Assembly: GCF_000801955.1 (NCBI RefSeq)
Contig: NZ_JSZO01000007.1
Span: forward strand, 124,001 to 188,000
Length of the DNA stretch: 64,000 nt
Source of the DNA: Ralstonia sp. A12
Lineage (GTDB): Bacteria > Pseudomonadota > Gammaproteobacteria > Burkholderiales > Burkholderiaceae
Direction: 5' to 3'
A model generated the notes under the pieces. The model was not told where the DNA came from. It did no database searches and saw only the letters and a program-made list of their open reading frames with translations. Below are positions 45,624-53,961 of this stretch, one piece after another. Positions within the stretch are counted from its first letter, which is position 1; each line of letters opens with the position of its first letter. Both the position numbers and the translations under genes were made by a program.

Positions 45624-46436
45624 ATGCCCTGGCTCAAACACGACAACGTCCGCCTGTATCACGAATTCGACGATGGGCCTGCCGCGGGCAAGCCGGTGTT
45701 GGTGCTGTCCAACTCGCTGGGTACCAATCTCGGCATGTGGGAGCCGCAGCTCGATGCGCTACGCCAGCACTTCCGCCTGCTGCGTTATGACCAGCGCGGC
45801 CACGGTCAGTCGAGCGTGCCCGATGCGCCGTTCGGTGTGGCACAGCTCGGCGGCGATGTGCTCGCGCTGCTGGATCACTACGACATCGAGGTTGCGCTGT
45901 TCTGCGGCCTGTCGATGGGCGGCCTGACCGGCCTGTGGCTGGCCGCGTATCACGGCGAGCGCTTCCCGCGCATGGTGGTGACCAACACCGCCGCGCTGAT
46001 CGGCACGCAGCAAAGCTGGAACACGCGCATCGCCCAGGTGGAGCAGGGCGGTATGGCCAGCGTGACTGAGACAGTGCTGGAGCGCTGGTTCACCCAGGGC
46101 TACCGCGATACCAACGCCAGCCGCGTCGACATCGTCAAAGCGATGTTGCTGTCGACGCCCGACGCCGGCTACAACGGCAACTGCGGCGCCATTCGCGATG
46201 CGGACTTGCGTGCGCAGTTGCCGAACATTCGCGTGCCGATGCTGGTGATTGGCGGCGCGCACGATATCTCCACGCCCGCCGCGCAGACGAAGCTCATCGC
46301 CGATGGTGTGCCGGGTGCACAGTATGTTGAGCTCTCCGCCGGCCACCTCGCCAACTGGGAGCAGGCCGACGGCTATACCGAAGCGCTGGTCAGCTTCCTG
46401 ACCACTGGCGTCGCTCGCGAGGCCGCCCATGGATGA
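45624..46436 (+). CDS. pcaD: 3-oxoadipate enol-lactonase
   Basis: A 270-residue alpha/beta hydrolase that opens beta-ketoadipate enol-lactone to 3-oxoadipate. Nucleophile elbow GLSMGG (Ser97), acid within MLVIGGAHDISTPA and His in AGHLANWEQ. NSLGTNLGMWEPQL and RYDQRGHGQSS are typical. The gene is not fused to pcaC as in some bacteria; its end overlaps pcaC by 8 bp. Confidence 0.94.
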   Translation: MPWLKHDNVRLYHEFDDGPAAGKPVLVLSNSLGTNLGMWEPQLDALRQHFRLLRYDQRGHGQSSVPDAPFGVAQLGGDVLALLDHYDIEVALFCGLSMGGLTGLWLAAYHGERFPRMVVTNTAALIGTQQSWNTRIAQVEQGGMASVTETVLERWFTQGYRDTNASRVDIVKAMLLSTPDAGYNGNCGAIRDADLRAQLPNIRVPMLVIGGAHDISTPAAQTKLIADGVPGAQYVELSAGHLANWEQADGYTEALVSFLTTGVAREAAHG

Positions 46437-46830
46437 TCGCGAACGCTACGCCGCTGGCATGCAGGTGCGCCGTGCCGTACTGGGCGATGCCCATGTCGAC
46501 CGCGCCAACGCCAACCAAACCGAACTGACCGCGCCGTTCCAGGACCTCATCACGCGCTATGCCTGGGGCGAAATCTGGACACGCCCCGGCTTGCCGCGCC
46601 ATACGCGCAGCCTGCTGACGATCGCGATGATGGTCGCGCTGGGCCGCGACGGTGAACTGCGCCTGCACCTGCGCGCCGCCGCTAACAACGGCGTCACGCG
46701 CGATGAGATTCAGGAGACGTTGCTGCAGACCGCCATCTACTGCGGCGTGCCAGCAGCCAACCACGCCTTCCACCTTGCGCAGACGGTGTTTTCCGAGATG
46801 GATGCAGAAGCCGCGGCAAACAAGGCATAA
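46429..46830 (+). CDS. pcaC: 4-carboxymuconolactone decarboxylase
   Basis: A 133-residue AhpD-fold protein that decarboxylates 4-carboxymuconolactone to the enol-lactone. Key parts: WGEIWTRPGLPRHTRSLLTIAMMVALG and ELRLHLRAAANNGVTRDEIQE, with the active His in RLHLRAA. Unlike AhpD it has no CXXC. Last gene of the operon, converging on the LysR gene 24 bp away. Confidence 0.95.
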   Translation: MDDRERYAAGMQVRRAVLGDAHVDRANANQTELTAPFQDLITRYAWGEIWTRPGLPRHTRSLLTIAMMVALGRDGELRLHLRAAANNGVTRDEIQETLLQTAIYCGVPAANHAFHLAQTVFSEMDAEAAANKA

Positions 46831-46854
46831 CGCTGTTCAGCCGCGCGCAAGGCG

Positions 46855-47832
46855 CTACTTCGTGTGCTTGCGCTTGGCCGGCGGGTGACCAGGCTCGCGC
46901 CATTCATCGGCTTCGTCATTGAACAGCGATGACACCAGCGTGCGGAACCACTGGCTGCGGGCATCGTTATGGAACTTGCGATGCCAGTGCTGCTTGAGGT
47001 CGAAGCTCGGCAATTCCAGCGGCGGCTCCATGACGCGGATGTTGGCGTGCGATTGCATGAACGACAGCCCCACCGCATGCGGCACCGTGGCAATCAGGTC
47101 CGTGCGCGCCAGGATGAACGGGATGCTCATGAAGTGCGGCGTGAGCAGCGCGGGCGTACGGCGGATGCGCTTGCGCTCCAGAAAGCGTTCATACAACTCT
47201 TGGCTGCGACCTTCCGCGCGCACCACGGCATGGCCGTATTCCAGGAATTGCGTCATCGATAGCTTGGTGTTGCCGCCCCGTGTGACAGGATGATCGGCCC
47301 GCACGATGCACGTGAAGTAGTGCGTAAACAGCCGCTGCAGGAAGAAGTTGTTCTTCTTCAGGTCGGGAAAGTAGCCCACCGCTAGGTCCAGCGAGCCGGT
47401 TTCCAGCGCACGCTCGATCTGCGCTGGCGGCAGCGATACGGATTGCACCGATGCACGCGGCGCCTGCTTTGCCATCGCCTCGATGATGCGTGGCAGAAAC
47501 ACCATCTCACCCACGTCCGACAGCGCAATCGAAAACAGATGCGTAGTGGTGGCCGGATCGAACACACCCGTCTCCAGAATGCCCTGCTGAACACGCGCCA
47601 GCACATCGCGCGCCGCAGGAATCAGCGCCAGTGCACGCGGCGTGGGCTCCATGCCGCGCGAGGTGCGCACGAACAGCGGATCGTCGAATGCTGCACGCAG
47701 TTTGGCCAGCGCGGTACTCACGCCTGGCTGGCTCATGCCGAGCTGCTGTGCGGCCATGCTCACACTGCGCGCGTCATGCAGCGCCAGCAGGATCGGCAAC
47801 AGGTTCAGGTCAAAGTCGGGCAGGGTGGACAT
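46855..47832 (-). CDS. LysR-family regulator, probably of pobA
   Basis: A 325-residue LysR regulator: helix-turn-helix in residues 8-65 (LLALHDARSVSMAAQQLGMSQPGVSTALAKLRAAFDDPLFVR) and a periplasmic-binding-like effector domain (FSIALSDVGEMVFLPRI, DLAVGYFPDLKKN, TPHFMSIPFILARTDLIATVP). The start is ATG 47832; the frame is open to 47910 but runs into the operator. It is divergent from pobA across 119 bp with a perfect 25-bp palindrome, so it is likely the 4-hydroxybenzoate-responsive activator. Other bacteria use AraC- or IclR-type PobR, so the symbol is left empty. Confidence 0.83.
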   Translation of the reverse strand: MSTLPDFDLNLLPILLALHDARSVSMAAQQLGMSQPGVSTALAKLRAAFDDPLFVRTSRGMEPTPRALALIPAARDVLARVQQGILETGVFDPATTTHLFSIALSDVGEMVFLPRIIEAMAKQAPRASVQSVSLPPAQIERALETGSLDLAVGYFPDLKKNNFFLQRLFTHYFTCIVRADHPVTRGGNTKLSMTQFLEYGHAVVRAEGRSQELYERFLERKRIRRTPALLTPHFMSIPFILARTDLIATVPHAVGLSFMQSHANIRVMEPPLELPSFDLKQHWHRKFHNDARSQWFRTLVSSLFNDEADEWREPGHPPAKRKHTK

Positions 47833-47850
47833 CGCAAAACTACTATTTGA

Positions 47851-47875
47851 ATTGGCGATAAAGTTTATCGCCAAT
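47851..47875. promoter_or_regulatory. Perfect 25-bp palindrome between the LysR gene and pobA
   Basis: ATTGGCGATAAA-G-TTTATCGCCAAT has two perfect 12-bp arms around one base. It lies 18 bp before the LysR start codon and 76 bp before pobA, where a LysR-type regulator would bind for autoregulation and activation. Confidence 0.75.
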
Positions 47876-47951
47876 ATTGCATTGTGCGATATCAGGGTGC
47901 ACGCCAACAATGGTTGTCAGAACGATTCCAATCCATCTGGAGACAACCACC

Positions 47952-49184
47952 ATGCGCACCCAGGTCGCCATCATCGGCGCGGGCCCAGCAGGCCTTCTGC
48001 TCGGACAGCTTCTGCATCGCAACGGCATCGATGCCGTCATCCTCGAAACCAAGAGCCGCGCATACGTGGAAGAGCGCATCCGTGCCGGCGTACTGGAGCA
48101 GGGCACGGTCGACGTGCTTAACGAAGCGGGTGTGGGGGAGCGTATGCGCCGCGAAGGGCTGCTGCACCACGGTATCGATCTGCTGTTCGGCGGCAAGCGC
48201 CATCGCATTGACCTGACGACGATGTCGGGCGGACGTGCCATCACCGTCTATGGGCAGCACGAAGTGGTGAAGGATCTGATTGCCGCGCGCGTGGAGCAGG
48301 GCGCGCCGCTGTTGTTCGACGTGAGTGACGTGTCAGTGCACGACATTGAGTCCGCCACGCCATCGGTACAGTTCGTGCATGACGGCGTGCCGCAGACATT
48401 GCACTGCGACTACATCGCCGGTTGCGATGGATTTCACGGCATCTGCCGGCCAGCGATTCCGGCACAGCGCCAGGCCGTGTTCGAGCGCGTCTATCCGTTC
48501 GCATGGCTGGGCATTCTGGCCGAGGCCGAACCGGCAGCCGACGAGTTGATCTACGCCAGCCACGACCGCGGCTTCGCGCTGTTCAGCATGCGCTCGCCCA
48601 AGATCACGCGGCTCTATCTGCAGTGCAAGCCCGACGAAAATCTGGCGGAATGGTCCGACGCACGCATCTGGGACGAACTCCACACGCGCCTGGAAAACAA
48701 CGACGGCTGGCATCTCAAAGAAGGCCCGATCCTGCAGAAAAGCGTGACACCGATGCGCAGCTTCGTCTGCGAGACGATGCAGTACGGCCGCCTGTTCCTG
48801 GCAGGGGATGCGGCGCACATCGTGCCGCCCACTGGCGCCAAAGGCATGAACCTGGCCGTGGCCGATGTGCGCGTGCTGGCGCAAGCGCTCACTGCACGCT
48901 ATCGGCAGAACGACGTGGCGCAACTGGCCGGTTATTCAGAGCGTTGCCTGCAGCGCGTCTGGCGTGCGGAGCATTTCTCGTGGTGGATGACGTCGATGTT
49001 GCATCGCTTTGACGACCACACGCCGTTCATGCAGCGGCTGCAGCGCGCCGAGTTGGAATACGTGACGACCTCGCCGGCCGCGGCGCGTGTGCTGGCCGAA
49101 AACTACGTCGGCCTGCCGTTTGCCGATGCGCCGGCGAGTGCGCTGAGCGCAGTGGGTAACGTCAGTAGTTCCAGGGCGGCGTAG
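47952..49184 (+). CDS. pobA: 4-hydroxybenzoate 3-monooxygenase
   Basis: A 410-residue flavoprotein hydroxylase turning 4-hydroxybenzoate into protocatechuate with NADPH and O2. The FAD fold begins TQVAIIGAGPAGLLLGQLLHRNGIDAVILE, followed by YVEERIRAGVLEQGTVDVL, the conserved DG motif CDYIAGCDGFHGICR and the GD motif RLFLAGDAAHIVPPTGAKGMNLA. The start is ATG 47952. The C-terminus is about 15 residues longer than usual and overlaps the end of the convergent GH114 gene by 23 bp. Confidence 0.95.
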   Translation: MRTQVAIIGAGPAGLLLGQLLHRNGIDAVILETKSRAYVEERIRAGVLEQGTVDVLNEAGVGERMRREGLLHHGIDLLFGGKRHRIDLTTMSGGRAITVYGQHEVVKDLIAARVEQGAPLLFDVSDVSVHDIESATPSVQFVHDGVPQTLHCDYIAGCDGFHGICRPAIPAQRQAVFERVYPFAWLGILAEAEPAADELIYASHDRGFALFSMRSPKITRLYLQCKPDENLAEWSDARIWDELHTRLENNDGWHLKEGPILQKSVTPMRSFVCETMQYGRLFLAGDAAHIVPPTGAKGMNLAVADVRVLAQALTARYRQNDVAQLAGYSERCLQRVWRAEHFSWWMTSMLHRFDDHTPFMQRLQRAELEYVTTSPAAARVLAENYVGLPFADAPASALSAVGNVSSSRAA

Positions 49185-50268
49185 TCGTCGGCTTGGACAG
49201 CGCGACACGTGATACCAGTGGACGGAAACCCTGGCCACGCGAGGCGGCGTACACCGTTTGCGGGTTCGGGGCCGTCAGGGCGTAGTCGATCGTGAAGACA
49301 GGCAGGCCGCCCTTGCAGTGCTTCTGCAGTTGCGCAATGGTCCACTGCGTGTCTTCGAGCGATACGCTCTGATCGGTGCCGTTCGGGTCGCTCCAGTTTG
49401 CACCGGCGTCGCCGCCAAACCACGTGTCTTCCTGCGAAATCGCATCGAGATTGGGCAGCAGGTTGGCCGCACCAACCGCGTCGATCAGCTCCGGCGCATT
49501 CTGCTGGATCACCGCGAACTGCGGGTTGATCGCGCGACCTGCCGCTCGGATCCTGGCGATGAAATCCACCATTGCCTTGGCCGGATTCACACCGGCCTTC
49601 TTGGCTGCGGCTGCCACCTTTGCGTTGGCGTAGCCCTCCACCCAATCCAGGTACACGCCGTCAAACCCCTCGCGCGCGAGTTGCGCCACCGCGCCGTTGG
49701 GACCCAGCCACAGGTCTTGCCAACGCTGGTCCCAATACGCCACCGGGTAGTCATCCTTCCAGCCGTCGGGGTCTGCCATCAGGATGAAATCGGGGGTGCC
49801 GGGCTTGGTGGTGGTTGGCGGTCTCCAGCCGTTCCAGTACGTACGGAAGCTCTCTGCCTGGCCAATATCGATGTAGGCAATCACCTTGCGCGGTGAGCCA
49901 TCGGGCTTGGTGCGCAGGCGCGTGACCATGCCGGCTGTATTGAATGTCTCCTGGCCCTTGACCGTGTTACCGGCTTCAACGACGACCATGTCGTACGGTT
50001 GGGCATCGAGTGCATCGATCTGTGCGTCTGTCTGAAGGTCCTGCAGTTGGTACATCCACGTTTGCACGCCCGCAAGCGGTGACGTGCTATTCGCGCCGCA
50101 CAGGGTGTCGGCTTTGGTCGGTGCCGGCGCCTTGGCGTTAGGGGCAGTGGTTGTGGGGGCAGCCATGGCGGATTGGATGGATAGAGTACTGCCGCCATCG
50201 CCGCCTCCACAGGCGGAGAGCATGATGGCAGAGCAAGCGAGTGCGAGAGAGGTGTTGGACAGTCGCAT
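49162..50268 (-). CDS. GH114-like secreted lipoprotein (TM1410-type)
   Basis: A 368-residue protein with a lipoprotein signal ending in LSAC at residue 20 and a Gly/Ser/Ala-rich linker. The rest is a TIM-barrel of the GH114/TM1410 type (polygalactosaminidase family): MYQLQDLQTDAQIDAL, PRKVIAYIDIGQAESFRTYW, LAREGFDGVYLDWVEGY with the conserved catalytic Asp/Glu, AVIQQNAPEL and a late PVFTIDYAL. Such enzymes cut galactosamine-rich exopolymers; others are annotated as cysteinyl-tRNA synthetase-related by old error. No polysaccharide operon lies nearby. Overlaps the pobA end. Confidence 0.82.
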   Translation of the reverse strand: MRLSNTSLALACSAIMLSACGGGDGGSTLSIQSAMAAPTTTAPNAKAPAPTKADTLCGANSTSPLAGVQTWMYQLQDLQTDAQIDALDAQPYDMVVVEAGNTVKGQETFNTAGMVTRLRTKPDGSPRKVIAYIDIGQAESFRTYWNGWRPPTTTKPGTPDFILMADPDGWKDDYPVAYWDQRWQDLWLGPNGAVAQLAREGFDGVYLDWVEGYANAKVAAAAKKAGVNPAKAMVDFIARIRAAGRAINPQFAVIQQNAPELIDAVGAANLLPNLDAISQEDTWFGGDAGANWSDPNGTDQSVSLEDTQWTIAQLQKHCKGGLPVFTIDYALTAPNPQTVYAASRGQGFRPLVSRVALSKPTTTPPWNY

Positions 50269-50585
50269 GATTGGTCTTGAGAGAGTGGGACGACCTGAAT
50301 GGAATGCTGCGGTCCTGCGTGCCCAATCTGCGGCAAACGTGAAACGTTTGCGAAGAGCACGGCGAGCACGCTAGCACAGGCCTGTGCCCAATATCCCCAC
50401 GAAAGAGGGGGGGCGCCCTGAAAGTTCTTAAGAACAGGTTTCGATCCGCGTGCCAGAGCGGATCGGGCCCCGCTTGCAAGCCCCCAACAGAGGTAGATCA
50501 AAGGTTGGCGGCGCTTTCATCGCCACGCAAAGTGCGCGGGTGTATAGTCGGACAGCACTCGACGTTCAAGAAGGGGGCATTTGCG
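50269..50585. other. Intergenic region with a palindrome
   Basis: 317 bp between the GH114-like gene and a 97-codon gene. It has the palindrome GCAAACGT-GAA-ACGTTTGC (50333-50351) and a TATAGT -10-like box (about 50542-50547) that could serve the small gene. A GC-rich stretch without a gene follows. Confidence 0.45.
50333..50351. promoter_or_regulatory. Perfect 8-bp inverted repeat, operator-like
   Basis: GCAAACGT and ACGTTTGC are perfect inverted repeats around GAA, 65 bp upstream of the GH114-like start on its promoter side. The AAACG/CGTTT content resembles LacI-family operators; no such regulator is nearby. Confidence 0.4.
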
Positions 50586-50879
50586 ATGGACACTTCGCCG
50601 GCGGGCCAATACAAAGGCTTCGACATTTATCCGTTGGCTTTCCAGCACGAACGCACGGCACGCTGGCCCGAGGCCCGAGAGGACCGCAGCTACAACGCCG
50701 CCGTGATGATCTGCAGAGCAGGGGAGTCGCCCGAGCCAGGGCAGACCCAGGTATTCCGCCTGTCGGGGGAGCAACAGTTCAGCAACGTGGGTGATGCGCG
50801 CGTGGCAGCCTTGCGCTTTGCTGAGAGCATCATCGACGGCGACGTGCCCGACCTGTCACTGGCGGTTGACAAGGTCTGA
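50586..50879 (+). CDS. Conserved small protein of unknown function
   Basis: A 97-residue acidic protein, not recognised. The ATG at 50586 has AAGGGGG 9 bases upstream, which decides against the longer open frame from 50505. It has no signal peptide or membrane helix. Sequence features: GQYKGFDIYPLAFQHERTARWPEAREDRSYNAAVMICRAGE and a helical C-terminus. The alternation suggests a small alpha/beta fold. It stands alone before the infA leader. Confidence 0.7.
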   Translation: MDTSPAGQYKGFDIYPLAFQHERTARWPEAREDRSYNAAVMICRAGESPEPGQTQVFRLSGEQQFSNVGDARVAALRFAESIIDGDVPDLSLAVDKV

Positions 50880-51238
50880 AGCGTTCCCGCGCGCGCCCGT
50901 GATAGAATAGCGGGCGAATCCGGCTTGCCGCCGGGCCTGTCATGGCCCGTGCAGCCGAGTCCAGCACCGGGGTTCCCCCCGCGTCGAGCCGGGCGGCGCG
51001 CATCAGCGACCGCCACCCATTCCTCGCTTGCACTAAACGTACGAAACGAGGCGCGCGCCACTGGCGGGCGCAACCTGCGTTGGGTGCAACTCGGTACCCC
51101 CCAAGCCCGCTGTGCGGGCCGATGATCGCGGCGATGCCGCTGCATGCCCACTACACTAGGCGTGCGGCGTGGTTCGGGTGGGTCATCACACTATTGCAAC
51201 CATTGACGCAGCCGTGTGCTGCATACAAAGGAACGAGT
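50880..51238. other. Long non-coding leader region upstream of infA
   Basis: 359 bp. TAGAAT (50903-50908) is a possible -10, which gives a leader of about 325 bases. It is GC-rich and structured, with a perfect GCCCGC-TGT-GCGGGC hairpin (51105-51119). An in-frame extension of infA to 50942 exists but lacks coding character. Confidence 0.5.
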
Positions 51239-51457
51239 TTGGCTAAGGAAGAACTGATTGAATTTGAAGGGGTGGTCTCCGAAGCACTGCCCGACAATCG
51301 TTTTCGCGTGCAACTGGAAAACGGCGTGGAAATCTGGGCATATGCCTCGGGCAAGATGCAGAAGCACCGCATCCGCATCTTGGCGGGTGACCGCGTGAAG
51401 CTGGAAATGTCGCCGTACGACCTCACGAAGGGTCGCATCAACTATCGGCACAAGTAA
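51239..51457 (+). CDS. infA: Translation initiation factor IF-1
   Basis: A 72-residue OB-fold protein that occupies the ribosomal A site during initiation: [62 protein letters not shown]. The start is TTG at 51239, preceded by AAAGGA; the exact 72-residue family length from it confirms the choice. The usual infA of this order lies in the ribosomal spc cluster, so a copy standing alone is probably a paralogue. A terminator follows. Confidence 0.95.
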   Translation: MAKEELIEFEGVVSEALPDNRFRVQLENGVEIWAYASGKMQKHRIRILAGDRVKLEMSPYDLTKGRINYRHK

Positions 51458-51928
51458 CGCACATATAAAGCAGTAAAGCGCCCAGCACGACACATAAGAG
51501 ACCGCGAGCACGCATGGCCCGCGGTTTTTTCTTTCGCCAATCGTTAGCGATCGTTAATTTTCATGGCCGTGTCACCTGGATGGGGTAGTATCACCCCCGG
51601 TCACTGACGGGGGGAAACGCAGTCAGTGATCAACTGAAGTGCAGGGCTTTTCATCTCGTCAAGCCACGCCTCGCCCTTGAAGTTTGGGGTGAGCGCGCGC
51701 CAGCTGTACCAGTCCTCAAATAAGCGCACGGCTCGCCGATCATTTCGGCAGAGACCTCCAATCGCGCATTCAATCCGCCGACCGGGGCGTCATCTGACGC
51801 TCGCACCCGTTCGGTGCTCAGTGTGTCAATCGAGTCACACCACATCGAGATACCGCACAGGTAGGACGGCGCTTGTCCATCGAAATCTGGGCGTAACGTT
51901 TTTTGCGTCCGAGGGAATAGAAATCACA
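51458..51928. other. Intergenic region with terminator and structured leader
   Basis: 471 bp between infA and a secreted protein gene. Beyond the infA terminator are a TAGTAT -10-like box (51587-51592), a perfect 8-bp hairpin TCACTGAC/GTCAGTGA (51601-51629) and about 300 bases of leader without recognised riboswitch features. Confidence 0.5.
51501..51531 (+). terminator. Rho-independent terminator of infA
   Basis: ACCGCG and CGCGGT stem with a 13-base loop, followed by TTTTTC, 44 bp after the infA stop. Confidence 0.78.
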
Positions 51929-52924
51929 ATGTTGGAAACCACAAAAGCAGCACAGAGCGTGGCGCGCGCGAGCCGGCGCGTCATGGTAGGCCTGATGGCA
52001 GCAGCAGCGCTGACGGGTCTGGGTATGCAAACCGCCTCGGCGCAGGCCACGCGCCCGAAGGCACCCATTTACGGCGTCACGCTGGACGACGTCAGCAACA
52101 TCAATGCGATCGTGGCGTCGCTCACGCACCTGCCGTACAAGCCGACCGTGCGCGTGGTGTTCGATCCGGGCACAACCGCCGCTGAGTACTACCCTGCACT
52201 CGTCAAGCTCCATGCCGTCGCCTACGTGATGGGTGAGATCATGGACTCGTACTACTTCCCGACCGATCTGCAGACGTACACGGCACGCACCAATGAACTG
52301 GTGGGCGGCCTGAAGAACGTCGTGGACGTGTGGGAAATCGCCAACGAGATCAACGGCGAATGGCTGCGTCCGGACCTGAGCGGCCCGAACTCGGTCGCCG
52401 CGCCTGAAGAGCAGGCCATCGGCAACATGGTGGCTGCCGCGCACGACATCGTCAAAGCTGCTGGTGGTCTGACCGCCGTGACGATGTACTACAACGACGA
52501 CGGCAAGGGCACCAACTGCTACGAGCTGCCGATGGACTCGTGGCGCACCTGGGCGCAGACCTACCTGCCCGCACGTGTGCGCCAAGGTGCGGACTACGCG
52601 CTGTTCAGCTACTACCCGTACCAGGACTGCCCGGGCCTGAACCCGACGTGGACCAACGACTTCAAGCTGCTGGAGTCCATCTTCCCGGTGGCGAAGGTGG
52701 GCTTCGGCGAGATCGGCACGTCCAGCACGCGCGCTCCGCTGTCGGTGCAGCAGAACCTGATCAAGTCGTACTACCCGATGGGCACCACCTCGATGGCCGC
52801 GGACCCGCGCTTCATCGGCGGTTACTTCTGGTGGAACTACGTCGAGCAGATGCTGCCGTACAGCACCAGCTCGTACTGGAGCCTGCTGAACAACACCATC
52901 AAGCCGCTGGCGGCACCGCAATAA
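51929..52924 (+). CDS. Secreted TIM-barrel glycoside hydrolase-like protein
   Basis: A 331-residue protein with a signal peptide (residues 1-39, ending TASAQ). It resembles clan GH-A enzymes: the Asn-Glu pair in VWEIANEING (Glu140) fits the acid/base and Glu261 in KVGFGEIGTSS the nucleophile; FIGGYFWWNYVEQM lies at the end of the barrel. The exact family (GH5, GH39 or uncharacterised) and substrate are unknown. ATG 51929 is used because the signal peptide starts there; the frame is open to 51677. A terminator follows. Possibly used on plant or self-made polymers. Confidence 0.78.
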   Translation: MLETTKAAQSVARASRRVMVGLMAAAALTGLGMQTASAQATRPKAPIYGVTLDDVSNINAIVASLTHLPYKPTVRVVFDPGTTAAEYYPALVKLHAVAYVMGEIMDSYYFPTDLQTYTARTNELVGGLKNVVDVWEIANEINGEWLRPDLSGPNSVAAPEEQAIGNMVAAAHDIVKAAGGLTAVTMYYNDDGKGTNCYELPMDSWRTWAQTYLPARVRQGADYALFSYYPYQDCPGLNPTWTNDFKLLESIFPVAKVGFGEIGTSSTRAPLSVQQNLIKSYYPMGTTSMAADPRFIGGYFWWNYVEQMLPYSTSSYWSLLNNTIKPLAAPQ

Positions 52925-52997
52925 GAAGCAGAAGCTGTTGCGCCTACGTCAGAAGGGGGCGTGCTTGGCCGGCTGAGGTTTCGGCCTCCCGGCCAAC

Positions 52998-53035
52998 AAA
53001 AAACCCGCGCAGCGTGAGCTGGCGCGGGTTTTTTT
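52998..53035. terminator. Bidirectional rho-independent terminator
   Basis: AAAAAACCCGCGC (52998-53010) pairs with GCGCGGGTTTTTT (53022-53034); 11-base loop. It separates the convergent secreted hydrolase and galU genes. Confidence 0.92.
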
Positions 53036-53050
53036 ATGGGCGGATGAAAC

Positions 53051-53923
53051 CTAGCCGCGCGAGGCGAGGTAGGCACCGAACTCTTCGGCGACTTCCTTGT
53101 GCTTGAGCGCGAATTCCACCGTGGCCTTCAGGTAGCCCAGCTTGCTGCCGCAGTCGTAGCGCACGCCCTTGTAGCGATACGCCAGCACTTGCTCGGCCGA
53201 CAGCAGCGACTGGATCGCGTCCGTCAGTTGCAGCTCGCCGCCCGCACCCGGCTTGATGTTGCGGATGTGGTCAAAGATGCGCGGCGTGAGCACATAGCGG
53301 CCCACCACGCCCAGGTTGGACGGTGCGTTTTCCGGTGCCGGTTTCTCGACGATGCCCGACATCTTGATGATGCTGCCGTCTTCTTCCCACGGGCGGCCGT
53401 CGACCACACCGTACGAACGGCTCTGCTCACGCGCAATCTCTTCCACGCCCAGCACCGAGCAGTTGTAGTGATCGTAGTGATCGACCATTTGCTTCATGAC
53501 GGGTGGCGTGCCGTCGAGCAAGTCGTCCGCCAGGATGACCGCAAACGGCGCATCGCCGACCAGCTTTTCGGCGCACAGCACGGCGTGGCCCAGGCCCAGC
53601 GCTTCGGGCTGGCGCACGTAGAAGCAATCCACGTTCGACGGCTTGATCGAGCGCACCACTTCCAGAAGCGCGGTCTTTTGCTTGGCCTCGAGCTCGGCCT
53701 CCAGCTCGTAAGCCTTGTCGAAGTGGTCTTCGATGGCGCGCTTGCTACGGCCCGTCACAAAGATCATCTCGGTAATGCCGGCGGCCATGGCTTCTTCCAC
53801 GGCGTACTGGATCAGCGGCTTGTCCACCACCGGCAGCATTTCCTTCGGGCTGGCCTTGGTGGCCGGCAGGAAGCGGGTTCCCAGTCCCGCGACGGGGAAG
53901 ACGGCTTTGGTAACGCGTTGCAT
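53051..53923 (-). CDS. galU: UTP-glucose-1-phosphate uridylyltransferase
   Basis: A 290-residue nucleotidyltransferase making UDP-glucose for exopolysaccharide and lipopolysaccharide. The N-terminal signature [36 protein letters not shown] is intact, followed by [20 protein letters not shown] and [14 protein letters not shown]. It follows valS by 38 bp on the same strand and may be cotranscribed. Confidence 0.95.
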   Translation of the reverse strand: MQRVTKAVFPVAGLGTRFLPATKASPKEMLPVVDKPLIQYAVEEAMAAGITEMIFVTGRSKRAIEDHFDKAYELEAELEAKQKTALLEVVRSIKPSNVDCFYVRQPEALGLGHAVLCAEKLVGDAPFAVILADDLLDGTPPVMKQMVDHYDHYNCSVLGVEEIAREQSRSYGVVDGRPWEEDGSIIKMSGIVEKPAPENAPSNLGVVGRYVLTPRIFDHIRNIKPGAGGELQLTDAIQSLLSAEQVLAYRYKGVRYDCGSKLGYLKATVEFALKHKEVAEEFGAYLASRG

Positions 53924-53961
53924 CGTGGTTTCCTTGACGATTTAATTCTGCACCCGTGTGC

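Noticed and set aside
50942-51238. In-frame N-terminal extension of infA
   Set aside because: It gives an Arg/Pro/Ala-rich stretch without homology, and the TTG at 51239 has a ribosome site and yields exactly 72 residues.
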